A model generated the notes under the pieces. That model saw only the letters and a program-made list of their open reading frames with translations, searched no databases and was not told where the DNA came from. The translations under genes were made by a program, and so were the position numbers. A stretch of 64,000 bases of DNA from Mycoplasmatota bacterium (lineage in GTDB: Bacteria > Bacillota_I > Bacilli_A > Haloplasmatales > Haloplasmataceae), in contig CP074573.1 of assembly GCA_018394295.1 (NCBI GenBank), positions 1,681,156 to 1,745,155 of the forward strand, read 5' to 3'. This document shows, piece after piece, positions 37,469 through 45,863 of this stretch (position 1 is the first letter of the stretch; every line of letters begins with the position of its first letter).

Positions 37469-37497
37469 ATTATATTAGTTTATTCAATATATGTCAA
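37469..37497 (-). promoter_or_regulatory. Promoter of the ABC-F operon
   Basis: TTGACA (37492-37497), 17-bp spacer, TATAAT (37469-37474): a perfect consensus sigma-A-type promoter, so regulation must lie mostly after initiation. Confidence 0.9.
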
Positions 37498-37521
37498 TTT
37501 TATAATCATTTTTTATTGTAA

Positions 37522-38145
37522 TTATTCACTTATTTTAGCGACAACTCTTAATAATGAAGCATCTGCCTTAATTTTTAATGGAAAAGAGAAGACTTCAAAT
37601 TTTTTAACATTGATTAATTTATTTAAATTACATAAGTTCTCAATTAATAATATATGATGTTTAAAAAGTTCTTGATGCATTAAAAATGGTGGTTTATCTG
37701 GAGACGGTGTATCAACTCCTATTAACTTTACTTTTTTTTCAATCAAAAAATGTATAAGTCGTTCAGATAAAATAGGATAGTCCTCATAATAATTTTTCAT
37801 ACCATAATATTCACTATGTCCTGTATAAATTAAAACAATATCATTTTCTTGTACTAATGAATCATATTCTTCTTTATACGAAACAATCTTTTCTTGATAA
37901 GCATTTATTAACACACCATTTCCATAAAACTGATTTAAAGGATATTCATCAATGGTTAATTTGTCTTCACTCATATGCATCGGTGTATCAATATGTGTTC
38001 CAATGTGTAATCCAGATGATAAAATAAAATTATTATAGTAATCTTTTTTGTAAAATTTATTTTGTTTCAATATTACTGGTTCATCTCCAGGATAAACAGC
38101 CATATCATGTTTAATGGTATGTGACAAATCAATTAATTTACCCAT
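37522..38145 (-). CDS. Cyclase-family metal-dependent hydrolase (kynurenine formamidase-like)
   Basis: 207 residues. The PF04199-type motif HXGTHXDXPXH is complete as HIGTHIDTPMHM near residue 50, with DLSHTIKHDMAVYPGD at the start and IGVDTPSPDKPP later. Members hydrolyse N-formylkynurenine or related amides, often with zinc or manganese. No tryptophan-degradation genes are nearby, so the substrate is open. ATG 38145 fits GGTGG spacing better than the ATG two codons upstream. Confidence 0.88.
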   Translation of the reverse strand: MGKLIDLSHTIKHDMAVYPGDEPVILKQNKFYKKDYYNNFILSSGLHIGTHIDTPMHMSEDKLTIDEYPLNQFYGNGVLINAYQEKIVSYKEEYDSLVQENDIVLIYTGHSEYYGMKNYYEDYPILSERLIHFLIEKKVKLIGVDTPSPDKPPFLMHQELFKHHILLIENLCNLNKLINVKKFEVFSFPLKIKADASLLRVVAKISE

Positions 38146-38225
38146 TTTCATTCCACCTCGTATCTCATTTATATCATTATATCGTATTTTCCTCTATATC
38201 AAAATACTGATTATAAACAAAAAAT

Positions 38226-38250
38226 ATAGCGCATGTTAAACATGCGCTTA
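38226..38250 (-). terminator. Terminator of the bactofilin operon
   Basis: AGCGCATGTT-t-AACATGCGCT with a T-rich tail on the minus strand, 4 bp past the last gene. Confidence 0.85.
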
Positions 38251-38253
38251 TGA

Positions 38254-38994
38254 TTAATATTTAACGACTTCTTTTACTCCATCTTTACCAATAATATTAT
38301 AAGTTTCATGATATTCAACTAAATCAATCTCACAATTAGGTCCTATTGTAATTTTATTTCCTCTAACAGCTTTGGATACCACATTTTCTAAATAGATATC
38401 GTCTCCTTCAATGGTTTCAATTTCTACTTTTTTGCTTGTATTATGTCCCCCGCTATTATTTGATACAATCACAATATTTTTGAAAAAACTAAACGGCTTT
38501 TTTTTCTGTGGTTTTACCAAAATATGTGTCCCAACCATTTCCTTTATTGTTGAACCATGGTTCGTAGTAATTTCAATCTTTTCACCATTTAATTGTTCTG
38601 TACATTCTACAAGACCATTAATATATATTTCATCAGCTTCTAAATTACTTACAGTCGCTTCACCATAGACTTTTACTTCTTTACATCTGAAGACATTTTT
38701 ATTAAATTCAACTGCACCATAAATCTTCAAATAATTAACTTTTACATCATTATTAAATTCACAAGCACCTTTAATATTTAGATTCTCGACTTCAACATAT
38801 TCAAAAAATTCACAAGCACCATATAATTTTAGGTCTTCAATTTTACATTTTCCTTTATATTCAACAGCACCATAAACCTTCATACTTTGAGCAGTTAAAT
38901 CACCTAATACATTGGCAGAACCAAATACTCTTACCTTATCATAGGATCCCCCATTAATTGTCGAATCCGCGAAAACCGTTAAATTATTACTCAC
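38254..38994 (-). CDS. Bactofilin-like polymer-forming protein (246 aa)
   Basis: The first about 145 residues are a right-handed beta-helix pattern of short strands: VFADSTINGGSYDKVRVFGSANVLGDLTAQSMKVYGAVEYKG..., with the recurring step xxVYGAxEFxx. A proline/lysine/phenylalanine insert follows, then a last beta segment (VSKAVRGNKITIGPNCEIDLVEYHETYNI). Similar to YhbF/BacF, bactofilins that form filaments and help flagellum assembly in B. subtilis. Third gene of a tight operon with YhbD and a second bactofilin. Confidence 0.82.
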   Translation of the reverse strand: MSNNLTVFADSTINGGSYDKVRVFGSANVLGDLTAQSMKVYGAVEYKGKCKIEDLKLYGACEFFEYVEVENLNIKGACEFNNDVKVNYLKIYGAVEFNKNVFRCKEVKVYGEATVSNLEADEIYINGLVECTEQLNGEKIEITTNHGSTIKEMVGTHILVKPQKKKPFSFFKNIVIVSNNSGGHNTSKKVEIETIEGDDIYLENVVSKAVRGNKITIGPNCEIDLVEYHETYNIIGKDGVKEVVKY

Positions 38995-39004
38995 TGTATC
39001 CCTC

Positions 39005-39604
39005 CTAAACCATCACAAGTAGTTTAATATTATCAATTAAATTTTTCAGATTCACTTTTAGAATCTCATCTAAATTATATTCTATATTATTGGTTTCTTT
39101 AACTAAAATTGATGTTAATTTATCATCTTTAGTCATAATGTATATTTCTTTGTAGTCATTGATAATCTCTTTTGAATGTTTACAAATGAATTGATAAAAT
39201 TCTTTTATTTCATTTCGGTTATTAACAACATGATATATATTATCCATAAGTTTTAGAATAACGATATCATTAAACGAGATAGTTTCATCTGTATATAGAT
39301 TTAATACTTCATGATTAAAGAATAAATTATTATTTTTCAACTCTTCAACTAAAATATCTTTTGATTTTTGTTTACTATTTATAATTTCACTTAACTCTTC
39401 TAATGACACATCATCTTTTAATTCTAAAATTTTATCAATTCTATCTAAAATCAGATCTTTAGGAAAATAGGTTTCTTGTCCAGTAAAACTCGCTCTTTTA
39501 ATAAACCATTCTTCCGGAATAAGTCCTTTTCGTTTCCAGCGATACAATTGTCCATATGAAATACCAGTTAAAATCAATAAATCCTTTTTTGAAATCTCTT
39601 CCAT
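39005..39604 (-). CDS. yhbD: YhbD-family (DUF4004) protein with MerR-like HTH
   Basis: 199 residues. The N-terminal 50 residues are helix-turn-helix-like: ISKKDLLILTGISYGQLYRWKRKGLIPEEWFIKR, then GQETYFPKDLILDRI, resembling MerR-type DNA-binding domains. The rest is helical and acidic. YhbD accompanies bactofilin genes yhbE/yhbF in Bacillus. Here it stands between the two bactofilin genes with gaps of 10 bp on each side. It may control or bind the bactofilins. Confidence 0.82.
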   Translation of the reverse strand: MEEISKKDLLILTGISYGQLYRWKRKGLIPEEWFIKRASFTGQETYFPKDLILDRIDKILELKDDVSLEELSEIINSKQKSKDILVEELKNNNLFFNHEVLNLYTDETISFNDIVILKLMDNIYHVVNNRNEIKEFYQFICKHSKEIINDYKEIYIMTKDDKLTSILVKETNNIEYNLDEILKVNLKNLIDNIKLLVMV

Positions 39605-39614
39605 AAAATCACCT

Positions 39615-40202
39615 CTATACTGCTTTTTGCGATTTTTTTACTGTAGCATTTGGATCGATGTCTAAACTTGTAATGTAGGTTATATTATCTACTTTACATC
39701 CTACTCCAATTTTTACTTTATCACCAGATATTGTATGACATTTCACATTTTCAATATTTATCTCATCGGCTGAAATTGTATTTGCTTTTAAATGATGTCG
39801 CTTTCTTCTAGTTGTAACTTCAACACTACTGCCCTCAATGTTTGTTACTGAACCATTTCCACATAATTCCATAATAAAGGTATCACAGTTAATATTTTCT
39901 TTAACATTAAATCCTCCAGAGATATCAATTTTCTCTCCACTAATTGATCTTGCTTTAATCAATCCATCGATATCCATTGATTTCACATTAATATCTCCAC
40001 CAACTTTTATCATTCCTTCAACATCAATAGATTCAACGTTAACATCACCAGCTATTCTTACCATTCCCTCACAAGTTAAATCACTTGCTTTTATATCTCC
40101 ACTGACTCTAAACATCCCCTCAACTTTTACTTCATCACACTCTAAATTTCCTGAACTTTTCGACATTCCACTTACACGAACAATCCTTTTTTCTTCACTC
40201 AA
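39615..40202 (-). CDS. Bactofilin (195 aa)
   Basis: Regular repeats of about 15 residues typical of a beta-helix: GMSKSSGNLECDEVKVEGMFRVSGDIKASDLTCEGMVRIAGDVNVESIDVEGMIKVGGDINVKSMDIDG. The C-terminal part (NIEGSSVEVTTRR...ISGDKVKIGVGCKVDNITYI) matches the end of the second bactofilin. Like YhbE/BacE. Soluble, presumed membrane-associated filament. First gene of the operon; AGAGGTG-like site before the ATG. Confidence 0.85.
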   Translation of the reverse strand: MSEEKRIVRVSGMSKSSGNLECDEVKVEGMFRVSGDIKASDLTCEGMVRIAGDVNVESIDVEGMIKVGGDINVKSMDIDGLIKARSISGEKIDISGGFNVKENINCDTFIMELCGNGSVTNIEGSSVEVTTRRKRHHLKANTISADEINIENVKCHTISGDKVKIGVGCKVDNITYITSLDIDPNATVKKSQKAV

Positions 40203-40299
40203 TTAAATCACCTCTCTTATTATTATATGCAAAATCCATTTTGCGTAACAATGTTTTGTTACAAATATTATAACATTTTTTCAAATAAATACAATAGTT

Positions 40300-41205
40300 T
40301 TAATCATTTTTTTTAAAATTAATCATTTTTATTAATCGATCAGTACCAATAGAAGTATTTTCAAATACTTCTTTAGCGTTCATATAATAAGTTGAGGGTT
40401 GAATTAATGATGGACTAAAATGGGTTAAAACGAGTTCTTTTACACAACCTTTTTTAGCTAGTTGTGCTGCTTCTCTAAAAGTCATATGATGATGATTGAT
40501 TGCTTTTTTGAAATCTGTATCATTACCATATGTCCCTTCACAAATAAACAAATCACTTTTGGATATAAAAGGAGGAATGGTATCTAATGGTCGAGTATCT
40601 GTTACATAACTAATTTTGATTCCTGACCTTTCTTCACCTAATACCATATCTTTTGTGTATATATTACCATTATCAACTACTTTCTCTCCTTTTTGAAGGA
40701 TATTCCAAAATTTTTTAGGTATATCATTTTTCTGAGCTTTTTTAACATCAAATTTAGGACTTCTATTTATGTAAAAAGAATATCCTAAGCAAGGGATAGA
40801 GTGTAATAGTGGTAGGGTCGAAATGGTTATATTACTAAATTCATAACGTCGTGGATTTTCATAAAATATTAGTTCATAAGGTAAGTGGGGTAAAAAGGAT
40901 TTTAAGTCATTAAATAATGTATTTAACCCAGTTGGACCTAGGATTACAAGTGGTTCTGTTCTTCCACTCTTACCAATTGTCGCTAATAATCCAGGTAACC
41001 CATAGATATGATCACCATGAAAATGACTTAAACATATTACATCAATTGATTTAAATCCCCATCCTAATAGTTGCATTGATACTTGTGTACCTTCTCCACA
41101 GTCAATTAAGCACTTTCGACCATTATATTGTATTAGAGTTGATGACATATAGCGCAAAGGAATAGGCATGCACCCACCACACCCAAGTAATGCAATACTA
41201 ATCAT
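40300..41205 (-). CDS. rnz: Ribonuclease Z
   Basis: 301 residues. Zinc motif SHFHGDHIYGLPGLL, GEGTQVSMQ loop, and further ligands in YVTDTRPL, CEGTYGND, HHHMTFREAAQLA and LVLTHFSPSL. It trims tRNA 3' ends lacking CCA. ATG at 41205 (MISIALLGCGG) is preferred with GGTGATTTT upstream; a longer in-frame start at 41247 adds 14 atypical residues. Stand-alone gene. Confidence 0.95.
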   Translation of the reverse strand: MISIALLGCGGCMPIPLRYMSSTLIQYNGRKCLIDCGEGTQVSMQLLGWGFKSIDVICLSHFHGDHIYGLPGLLATIGKSGRTEPLVILGPTGLNTLFNDLKSFLPHLPYELIFYENPRRYEFSNITISTLPLLHSIPCLGYSFYINRSPKFDVKKAQKNDIPKKFWNILQKGEKVVDNGNIYTKDMVLGEERSGIKISYVTDTRPLDTIPPFISKSDLFICEGTYGNDTDFKKAINHHHMTFREAAQLAKKGCVKELVLTHFSPSLIQPSTYYMNAKEVFENTSIGTDRLIKMINFKKND

Positions 41206-41300
41206 AAAATCACCATCTTTTCGCTTAACTATCATTAATATGAACAATTACAGCGAAAATACTCATTAAAATGTTCTGTGCTTTTAGCACTTAATAATTA

Positions 41301-43334
41301 TTAAGCAATTCCAATATTATTATGTGAAAATTGACTATTATATAAATCAGCATATAATCCATTTTTCTCTAACAAACTGGTATGATTACCTTTTTCAATA
41401 ATCTTACCATGTTTCATGACTAATATTAAATCAGCATTCTTAATCGTTGATAAGCGATGAGCAATTACAAAGTTTGTACGTCCTTTCATCAATAATGTCA
41501 TCGCATTTTGAATTTGAATCTCTGTTCTGGTATCAACACTACTTGTTGCTTCATCTAAGATTAATATCGCTGGATTAGCTAATAGTGCCCTTGCGATAGT
41601 TAACAATTGTTTTTGACCTTGTGAAATATTTGTTGCTTCTTCATTAAGAATCGTATCATAACCCTCTGGTAATGTTCTGATAAAATGATCTGCTTCAGCT
41701 GCTTTAGCAGCAGCAATTACCTCTTCATCAGTTGAATCCAATCGACCATAGGCAATATTATCACGAATACTTCCTTTAAACATCCAGGTATCCTGAAGCA
41801 CCATTCCAAATACAGCACGTAAATCTTCTCGTTTCATATCTTGAATATTAATACCATCTATCGTGATAGAACCATCATTAATGTCATAGAATCTCATTAA
41901 TAAATTGACAATTGTTGTCTTACCAGCTCCTGTAGGTCCTACAATTGCAACCGTCTGACCTGGATTAACATGAATATTCATATCATCAATTAATGGGCTA
42001 TCTTGTTTATAACTAAAATCAACATGGTTAAATTGAATAAATCCTTTTGGATATTGAATTAATTTACCAATAATTTTTTCTTTGATATCTTCTGTTAATT
42101 TAACAAGATTGAAGTCATCTTTATGCATCCCTTTATCAACTAAAACATAGCCTTGGTCTGTTTTAAGTGCTTTGCTATCTTCATAACAAGTAAATTCTTG
42201 AGTAGGAAGAACAAATCCTTTATCAGTTAAGATAATTTCTGGATGAATTGTTTCTGGTTCTAATTCTTCTGCATCTAATAATTCAAATACCCGCTCTGCA
42301 GCTGCCATGGTTAATTGTAGGGTATTTGAGATACTAGCTGTTTGACGGATAGGCTGAGAAAATTGTCTTGTATAAGAGATAAAAGAAGAAATATATCCAA
42401 CTTTTAATGAACCATCAATTACTAATTTAACACCCACTATACTTACAAAAACATAACCAATATTATTCACAAATGTCATAATAGGCATAATAATCCCAGA
42501 TATAAACTGTGCTTTCCAACCTGATTTATATAATTTATCATTTATTTCATTAAATGTATTAATAGATTCTTGTTCACGGCCATAAGCTTTAACAATTCTA
42601 TGCCCTGTATACATTTCTTCAACATGACCACTTAACTTTCCTAAAGCTACTTGTTGTCCTTTAAAATACTTTTGTGAAGCTTTTAAAATTGGAATTGAAA
42701 TAATAATACTAAGGGGTAATGTTGCTAAAACGATTAAGGTTAATTGCCAACTAAGTGTTAACATCATCCAAACAATACCAATTAATAAAACTACTGAGGT
42801 AATTATTTGCGTAATACTTTGTGATAATGTCGTCGAAATCATATCAATATCATTCGTAATGCGACTTAAAATATCTCCATGTGTTTTTGAGTCAAAATAT
42901 TTAAGTGGTAATTTGGATAATTTATGATTGACATCTTTTCTTAATTTAAATACTGTTTTTTGAGATACAGTTGCCATTAAATATTGTTGAATATAGGCAA
43001 AAACAGCACTAAATACATATAAACCAATTAATACTAGAATTATATTCCAAAATAAATAATGATAATCAATTTTATAATTAAAATTAAAATTTTTACCTAT
43101 TAATAAATTCTCTGTTATTTTATTAAATCCATCTCCCATAATTTTCGGACCTCTTATACTAAAGATGGTACTAAAAATCGCTGTAATTAAGATAATTAAT
43201 AATCGCCATTTAAATGGACTTAAATATTTACATAAACGTACAAATGTACCTTTAAAATCTTTTGCTTTTTCAACTGGTCTAGCAAATGCAGGACCTTCAT
43301 GTTTTGAATTTGGTTTTTGCTGTTTTCCGCTCAT
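41301..43334 (-). CDS. ABC exporter half-transporter, catalytically complete subunit
   Basis: 677 residues. Six-helix membrane domain (residues about 40-340), an insert of about 60 residues before the ATPase domain (GYVLVDKGMHKDDF...), Walker A GPTGAGKTT, signature ISQGQKQ, Walker B ILILDEATSSVDT with the catalytic Glu. Together with the gene at 43331, which it overlaps by 4 bp, it forms a heterodimer of the LmrCD/BmrCD type. Drug or lipid export at the cytoplasmic membrane is likely. Confidence 0.93.
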   Translation of the reverse strand: MSGKQQKPNSKHEGPAFARPVEKAKDFKGTFVRLCKYLSPFKWRLLIILITAIFSTIFSIRGPKIMGDGFNKITENLLIGKNFNFNYKIDYHYLFWNIILVLIGLYVFSAVFAYIQQYLMATVSQKTVFKLRKDVNHKLSKLPLKYFDSKTHGDILSRITNDIDMISTTLSQSITQIITSVVLLIGIVWMMLTLSWQLTLIVLATLPLSIIISIPILKASQKYFKGQQVALGKLSGHVEEMYTGHRIVKAYGREQESINTFNEINDKLYKSGWKAQFISGIIMPIMTFVNNIGYVFVSIVGVKLVIDGSLKVGYISSFISYTRQFSQPIRQTASISNTLQLTMAAAERVFELLDAEELEPETIHPEIILTDKGFVLPTQEFTCYEDSKALKTDQGYVLVDKGMHKDDFNLVKLTEDIKEKIIGKLIQYPKGFIQFNHVDFSYKQDSPLIDDMNIHVNPGQTVAIVGPTGAGKTTIVNLLMRFYDINDGSITIDGINIQDMKREDLRAVFGMVLQDTWMFKGSIRDNIAYGRLDSTDEEVIAAAKAAEADHFIRTLPEGYDTILNEEATNISQGQKQLLTIARALLANPAILILDEATSSVDTRTEIQIQNAMTLLMKGRTNFVIAHRLSTIKNADLILVMKHGKIIEKGNHTSLLEKNGLYADLYNSQFSHNNIGIA

Positions 43335-45100
43335 GATAACTCCTCCTCTGAAAGCTGTGAAGATACAATTTCCTTATATGTTTCACAATTTTTCATTAGC
43401 TCTTTGTGAGTTCCTTCCCCCACAATTCTACCTTCATCTAAAACAAGAATTTTATCAGCATCCATTATTGTGCTGACTCTTTGTGCAACAATAATGACTG
43501 TTGAATTTTTTGTTTCTTGTTTTAATGCTGCCCGTAATTTTGCATCCGTTTTAAAATCTAAAGCTGAAAAACTATCATCAAAGATATATATTTCTGGTTT
43601 TCTTACTAAAGCACGTGCGATTGACAAGCGTTGTTTTTGACCACCAGAAATATTTGTTCCGCCTTGAGCAATCATTGAATCTAAACCATCTTTCATTTCA
43701 GAAACAAATTCAGTAGCTTGAGCAATCTTCAGCGCTTGTTCAATCTCTTCTACAGTAGCATCTTTTTTACCATAACGGATGTTTTCAGCGATTGTGCCAG
43801 AAAACAAGACAGCTGTTTGTGGTACATAACCAATCTTTTCTCTTAATTCTGCTTGACTTAAGTCTTTCACATTGACTCCATCAACTAATATTTCTCCTGA
43901 TTGAGCATCATAAAATCTTGGAATTAAATTAATAATCGTTGATTTACCACTCCCAGTACCACCAATAATCGCGGTAACTTCACCAGGTTTAGAATTAAAA
44001 GAAATATTTTTAATGGCCGGTTCTTCAGCCCCATGAAAACTAAACTCAACATTTTTATATTCAACATAACCTTTTTTGGTATTCATATCTTCATCTTGAG
44101 TTATATTATTTAAATCGTTTATACTTGGTTCAGTTTCTAGTACCTCATTTATTCTTTGTGCAGAAGCTTGAGCCCTTGGTATCATAATAAACATCATTGT
44201 AACCATTAATAAAGAGAACATAACTTGAAATGCATATTGAATAAATTCCATAATATTCCCAAAATTAAATCCAATCTCTGTACCATTTATAATCATCTCT
44301 TGAATTGAAACATCAAATCTTTTCGTACCAAACCATAAAATACCAACGCTCATTAAGTTCATCACTAACATAATGATCGGCATTAATAAAGCCAATAATT
44401 TATTAACTCTAATAGCTGTGTCCGTATAATCAATATTTGCTTCCTCAAAACGATTAGCCTCATAATTTGTACGATTAAACGCTCTAATGACTCTAACACC
44501 AGTAAGCCCTTCACGAGAGACTAAATTAATTTTATCTAATTTTTTTTGCATTACTTTAAATAAAGGCACAGCTTTAGTCCCTATTATGAGTATTGCACAA
44601 GCCATAACTGGTACAACCACTAGAAAAATCGCTGATAATTTTAAATCAGTCGTGACAGCATAATAAATGCCACCTATAGAAGTGACTAAAGCTAGAACTA
44701 CCATTCTTAATATCATAAAAGTCACTTGTTGAATTTGCATAATATCATTTGTACTTCTTGTAACTAAAGTAGCAGTACCAAATTTATCAAATTCATTCAG
44801 TGAAAAACTTTCAATTTTCTTGAATATTTTGTTTCTAAGAATTTTACCTAATCCAATGGATGCTTTAGCTGCAAAAAAACTTCCCAAAACAGTAAAGACA
44901 GCACTAATCCCTGTCACAACTAACATTTCTAATCCTTCACTCATGACAAAATCTACATCTTGTGTCATAACCCCTTGATTAACCATGTTCCCCATAATTT
45001 TAGGTAATCTTAATTGTAATAAGGCTTGAATCCCTGTAAAAATTACCACAAGAATTATATAAAAAATAAACGGCTTTAAATTTTTATATACTTTTAACAT
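43331..45100 (-). CDS. ABC exporter half-transporter, subunit with altered catalytic site
   Basis: 589 residues. Six-helix domain followed by Walker A GGTGSGKST, signature ISGGQKQ and Walker B YIFDDSFSALDF: Asp stands where the catalytic Glu should be. That matches the degenerate half of heterodimeric exporters (BmrC/LmrC-like), where one site hydrolyses ATP poorly. Stop and start overlap with the partner (4 bp). It is downstream of the MarR gene by 15 bp, in one operon. Confidence 0.93.
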   Translation of the reverse strand: MLKVYKNLKPFIFYIILVVIFTGIQALLQLRLPKIMGNMVNQGVMTQDVDFVMSEGLEMLVVTGISAVFTVLGSFFAAKASIGLGKILRNKIFKKIESFSLNEFDKFGTATLVTRSTNDIMQIQQVTFMILRMVVLALVTSIGGIYYAVTTDLKLSAIFLVVVPVMACAILIIGTKAVPLFKVMQKKLDKINLVSREGLTGVRVIRAFNRTNYEANRFEEANIDYTDTAIRVNKLLALLMPIIMLVMNLMSVGILWFGTKRFDVSIQEMIINGTEIGFNFGNIMEFIQYAFQVMFSLLMVTMMFIMIPRAQASAQRINEVLETEPSINDLNNITQDEDMNTKKGYVEYKNVEFSFHGAEEPAIKNISFNSKPGEVTAIIGGTGSGKSTIINLIPRFYDAQSGEILVDGVNVKDLSQAELREKIGYVPQTAVLFSGTIAENIRYGKKDATVEEIEQALKIAQATEFVSEMKDGLDSMIAQGGTNISGGQKQRLSIARALVRKPEIYIFDDSFSALDFKTDAKLRAALKQETKNSTVIIVAQRVSTIMDADKILVLDEGRIVGEGTHKELMKNCETYKEIVSSQLSEEELS

Positions 45101-45115
45101 TATTTATCACTCCAA

Positions 45116-45562
45116 TCAGTTATCATTATTTTTATTAGTTTCTTTAAGATTATCTAGCATCTGCATCATTAATCTCCTGAATAAAAGTTTTTCTTCTACT
45201 GTAAAATTATCAAAACATTCATTTTCTAAAACCTGTCTCGTTTTATTAACTCGTAGATATGCTTGTTTACCATCATCAGTTAAGAACACACGAGATACTC
45301 TTTGATCAACTTTATCTTGCTTTCTTTCCACCAATCCAGCTTTCTCCATTCTTTTTATCATTACCGTCATTGTAGCTGGAGAGATCATTAATTTTTCTGC
45401 TAATTCTTTTTGACTTAAACCATCACAATGGCTTAAAACAATTAAAAGAGGTGGTTGCCCAGGATAAATTCCATCTTTTTCAAAAAGCATATGAGACCGA
45501 TGATAATGAAGTCTAATAATTCTTAAAAAGATATGATATAAAGAATCTTCTATATTTTTCAT
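45116..45562 (-). CDS. MarR-family transcriptional regulator
   Basis: 148 residues with the winged helix core QPPLLIVLSHCDGLSQKELAEKLMISPATMTVMIKRMEKAGLVERKQDKVDQRVSRVFLTDDG (the D/R-rich wing is diagnostic). Leads the operon of the two exporter genes. A perfect palindrome overlaps its transcription start, so autorepression and control of the exporter by a small ligand are likely. Confidence 0.95.
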   Translation of the reverse strand: MKNIEDSLYHIFLRIIRLHYHRSHMLFEKDGIYPGQPPLLIVLSHCDGLSQKELAEKLMISPATMTVMIKRMEKAGLVERKQDKVDQRVSRVFLTDDGKQAYLRVNKTRQVLENECFDNFTVEEKLLFRRLMMQMLDNLKETNKNNDN

Positions 45563-45576
45563 GTTTTCCCTCCATT

Positions 45577-45600
45577 TTTAGTTAGTTGACTAACTAAAAT
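45577..45600. promoter_or_regulatory. Operator palindrome of the MarR operon
   Basis: Perfect palindrome of 11-bp arms, TTTTAGTTAGT-TG-ACTAACTAAAA. It begins just downstream of the -10 (45603-45608), so a bound dimer would cover the transcription start and block initiation. Confidence 0.85.
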
Positions 45601-45602
45601 CT

Positions 45603-45631
45603 AGTTTAACACCCTGTTTTAAATTTGTCAA
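45603..45631 (-). promoter_or_regulatory. Promoter of the marR-exporter operon
   Basis: TTGACA (45626-45631) and TAAACT (45603-45608), 17-bp spacer, minus strand. Confidence 0.8.
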
Positions 45632-45697
45632 TAAATATTTAAATAATTTTGTTTTAATTGATATATATAATAAATTGAGGTTTTTTGATAACGTTTT

Positions 45698-45719
45698 ATT
45701 ATTTAGTCTACTAAATAAT
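45698..45719. promoter_or_regulatory. Second MarR-like palindrome, before the permease gene
   Basis: ATTATTTAGT-CT-ACTAAATAAT, perfect 10-bp arms. Its core TTAGT-N2-ACTAA equals that of the operator at 45577. It covers a weak plus-strand -35 (TTTAGT, 45702-45707) matched with TATAAT at 45724-45729, which would serve the permease gene. A third palindrome, CTATAATAA-tcag-TTATTATAG, follows at 45723-45744. Confidence 0.55.
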
Positions 45720-45863
45720 GAACTATAATAATCAGTTATTATAGCTATTTTGGTAAATGAATAAAAACCTTTCAAAATATTCAAATTAAGAATTTTTTTA
45801 ATCCGTTATATTATTTAATGAATTGAAAATAATAAAAATAAAACATCAAAAAGGAGCACATAG

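Noticed and set aside
45590-45784. Open frame of 64 codons on the minus strand
   Set aside because: It covers the MarR operator and promoter and has no ribosome site.
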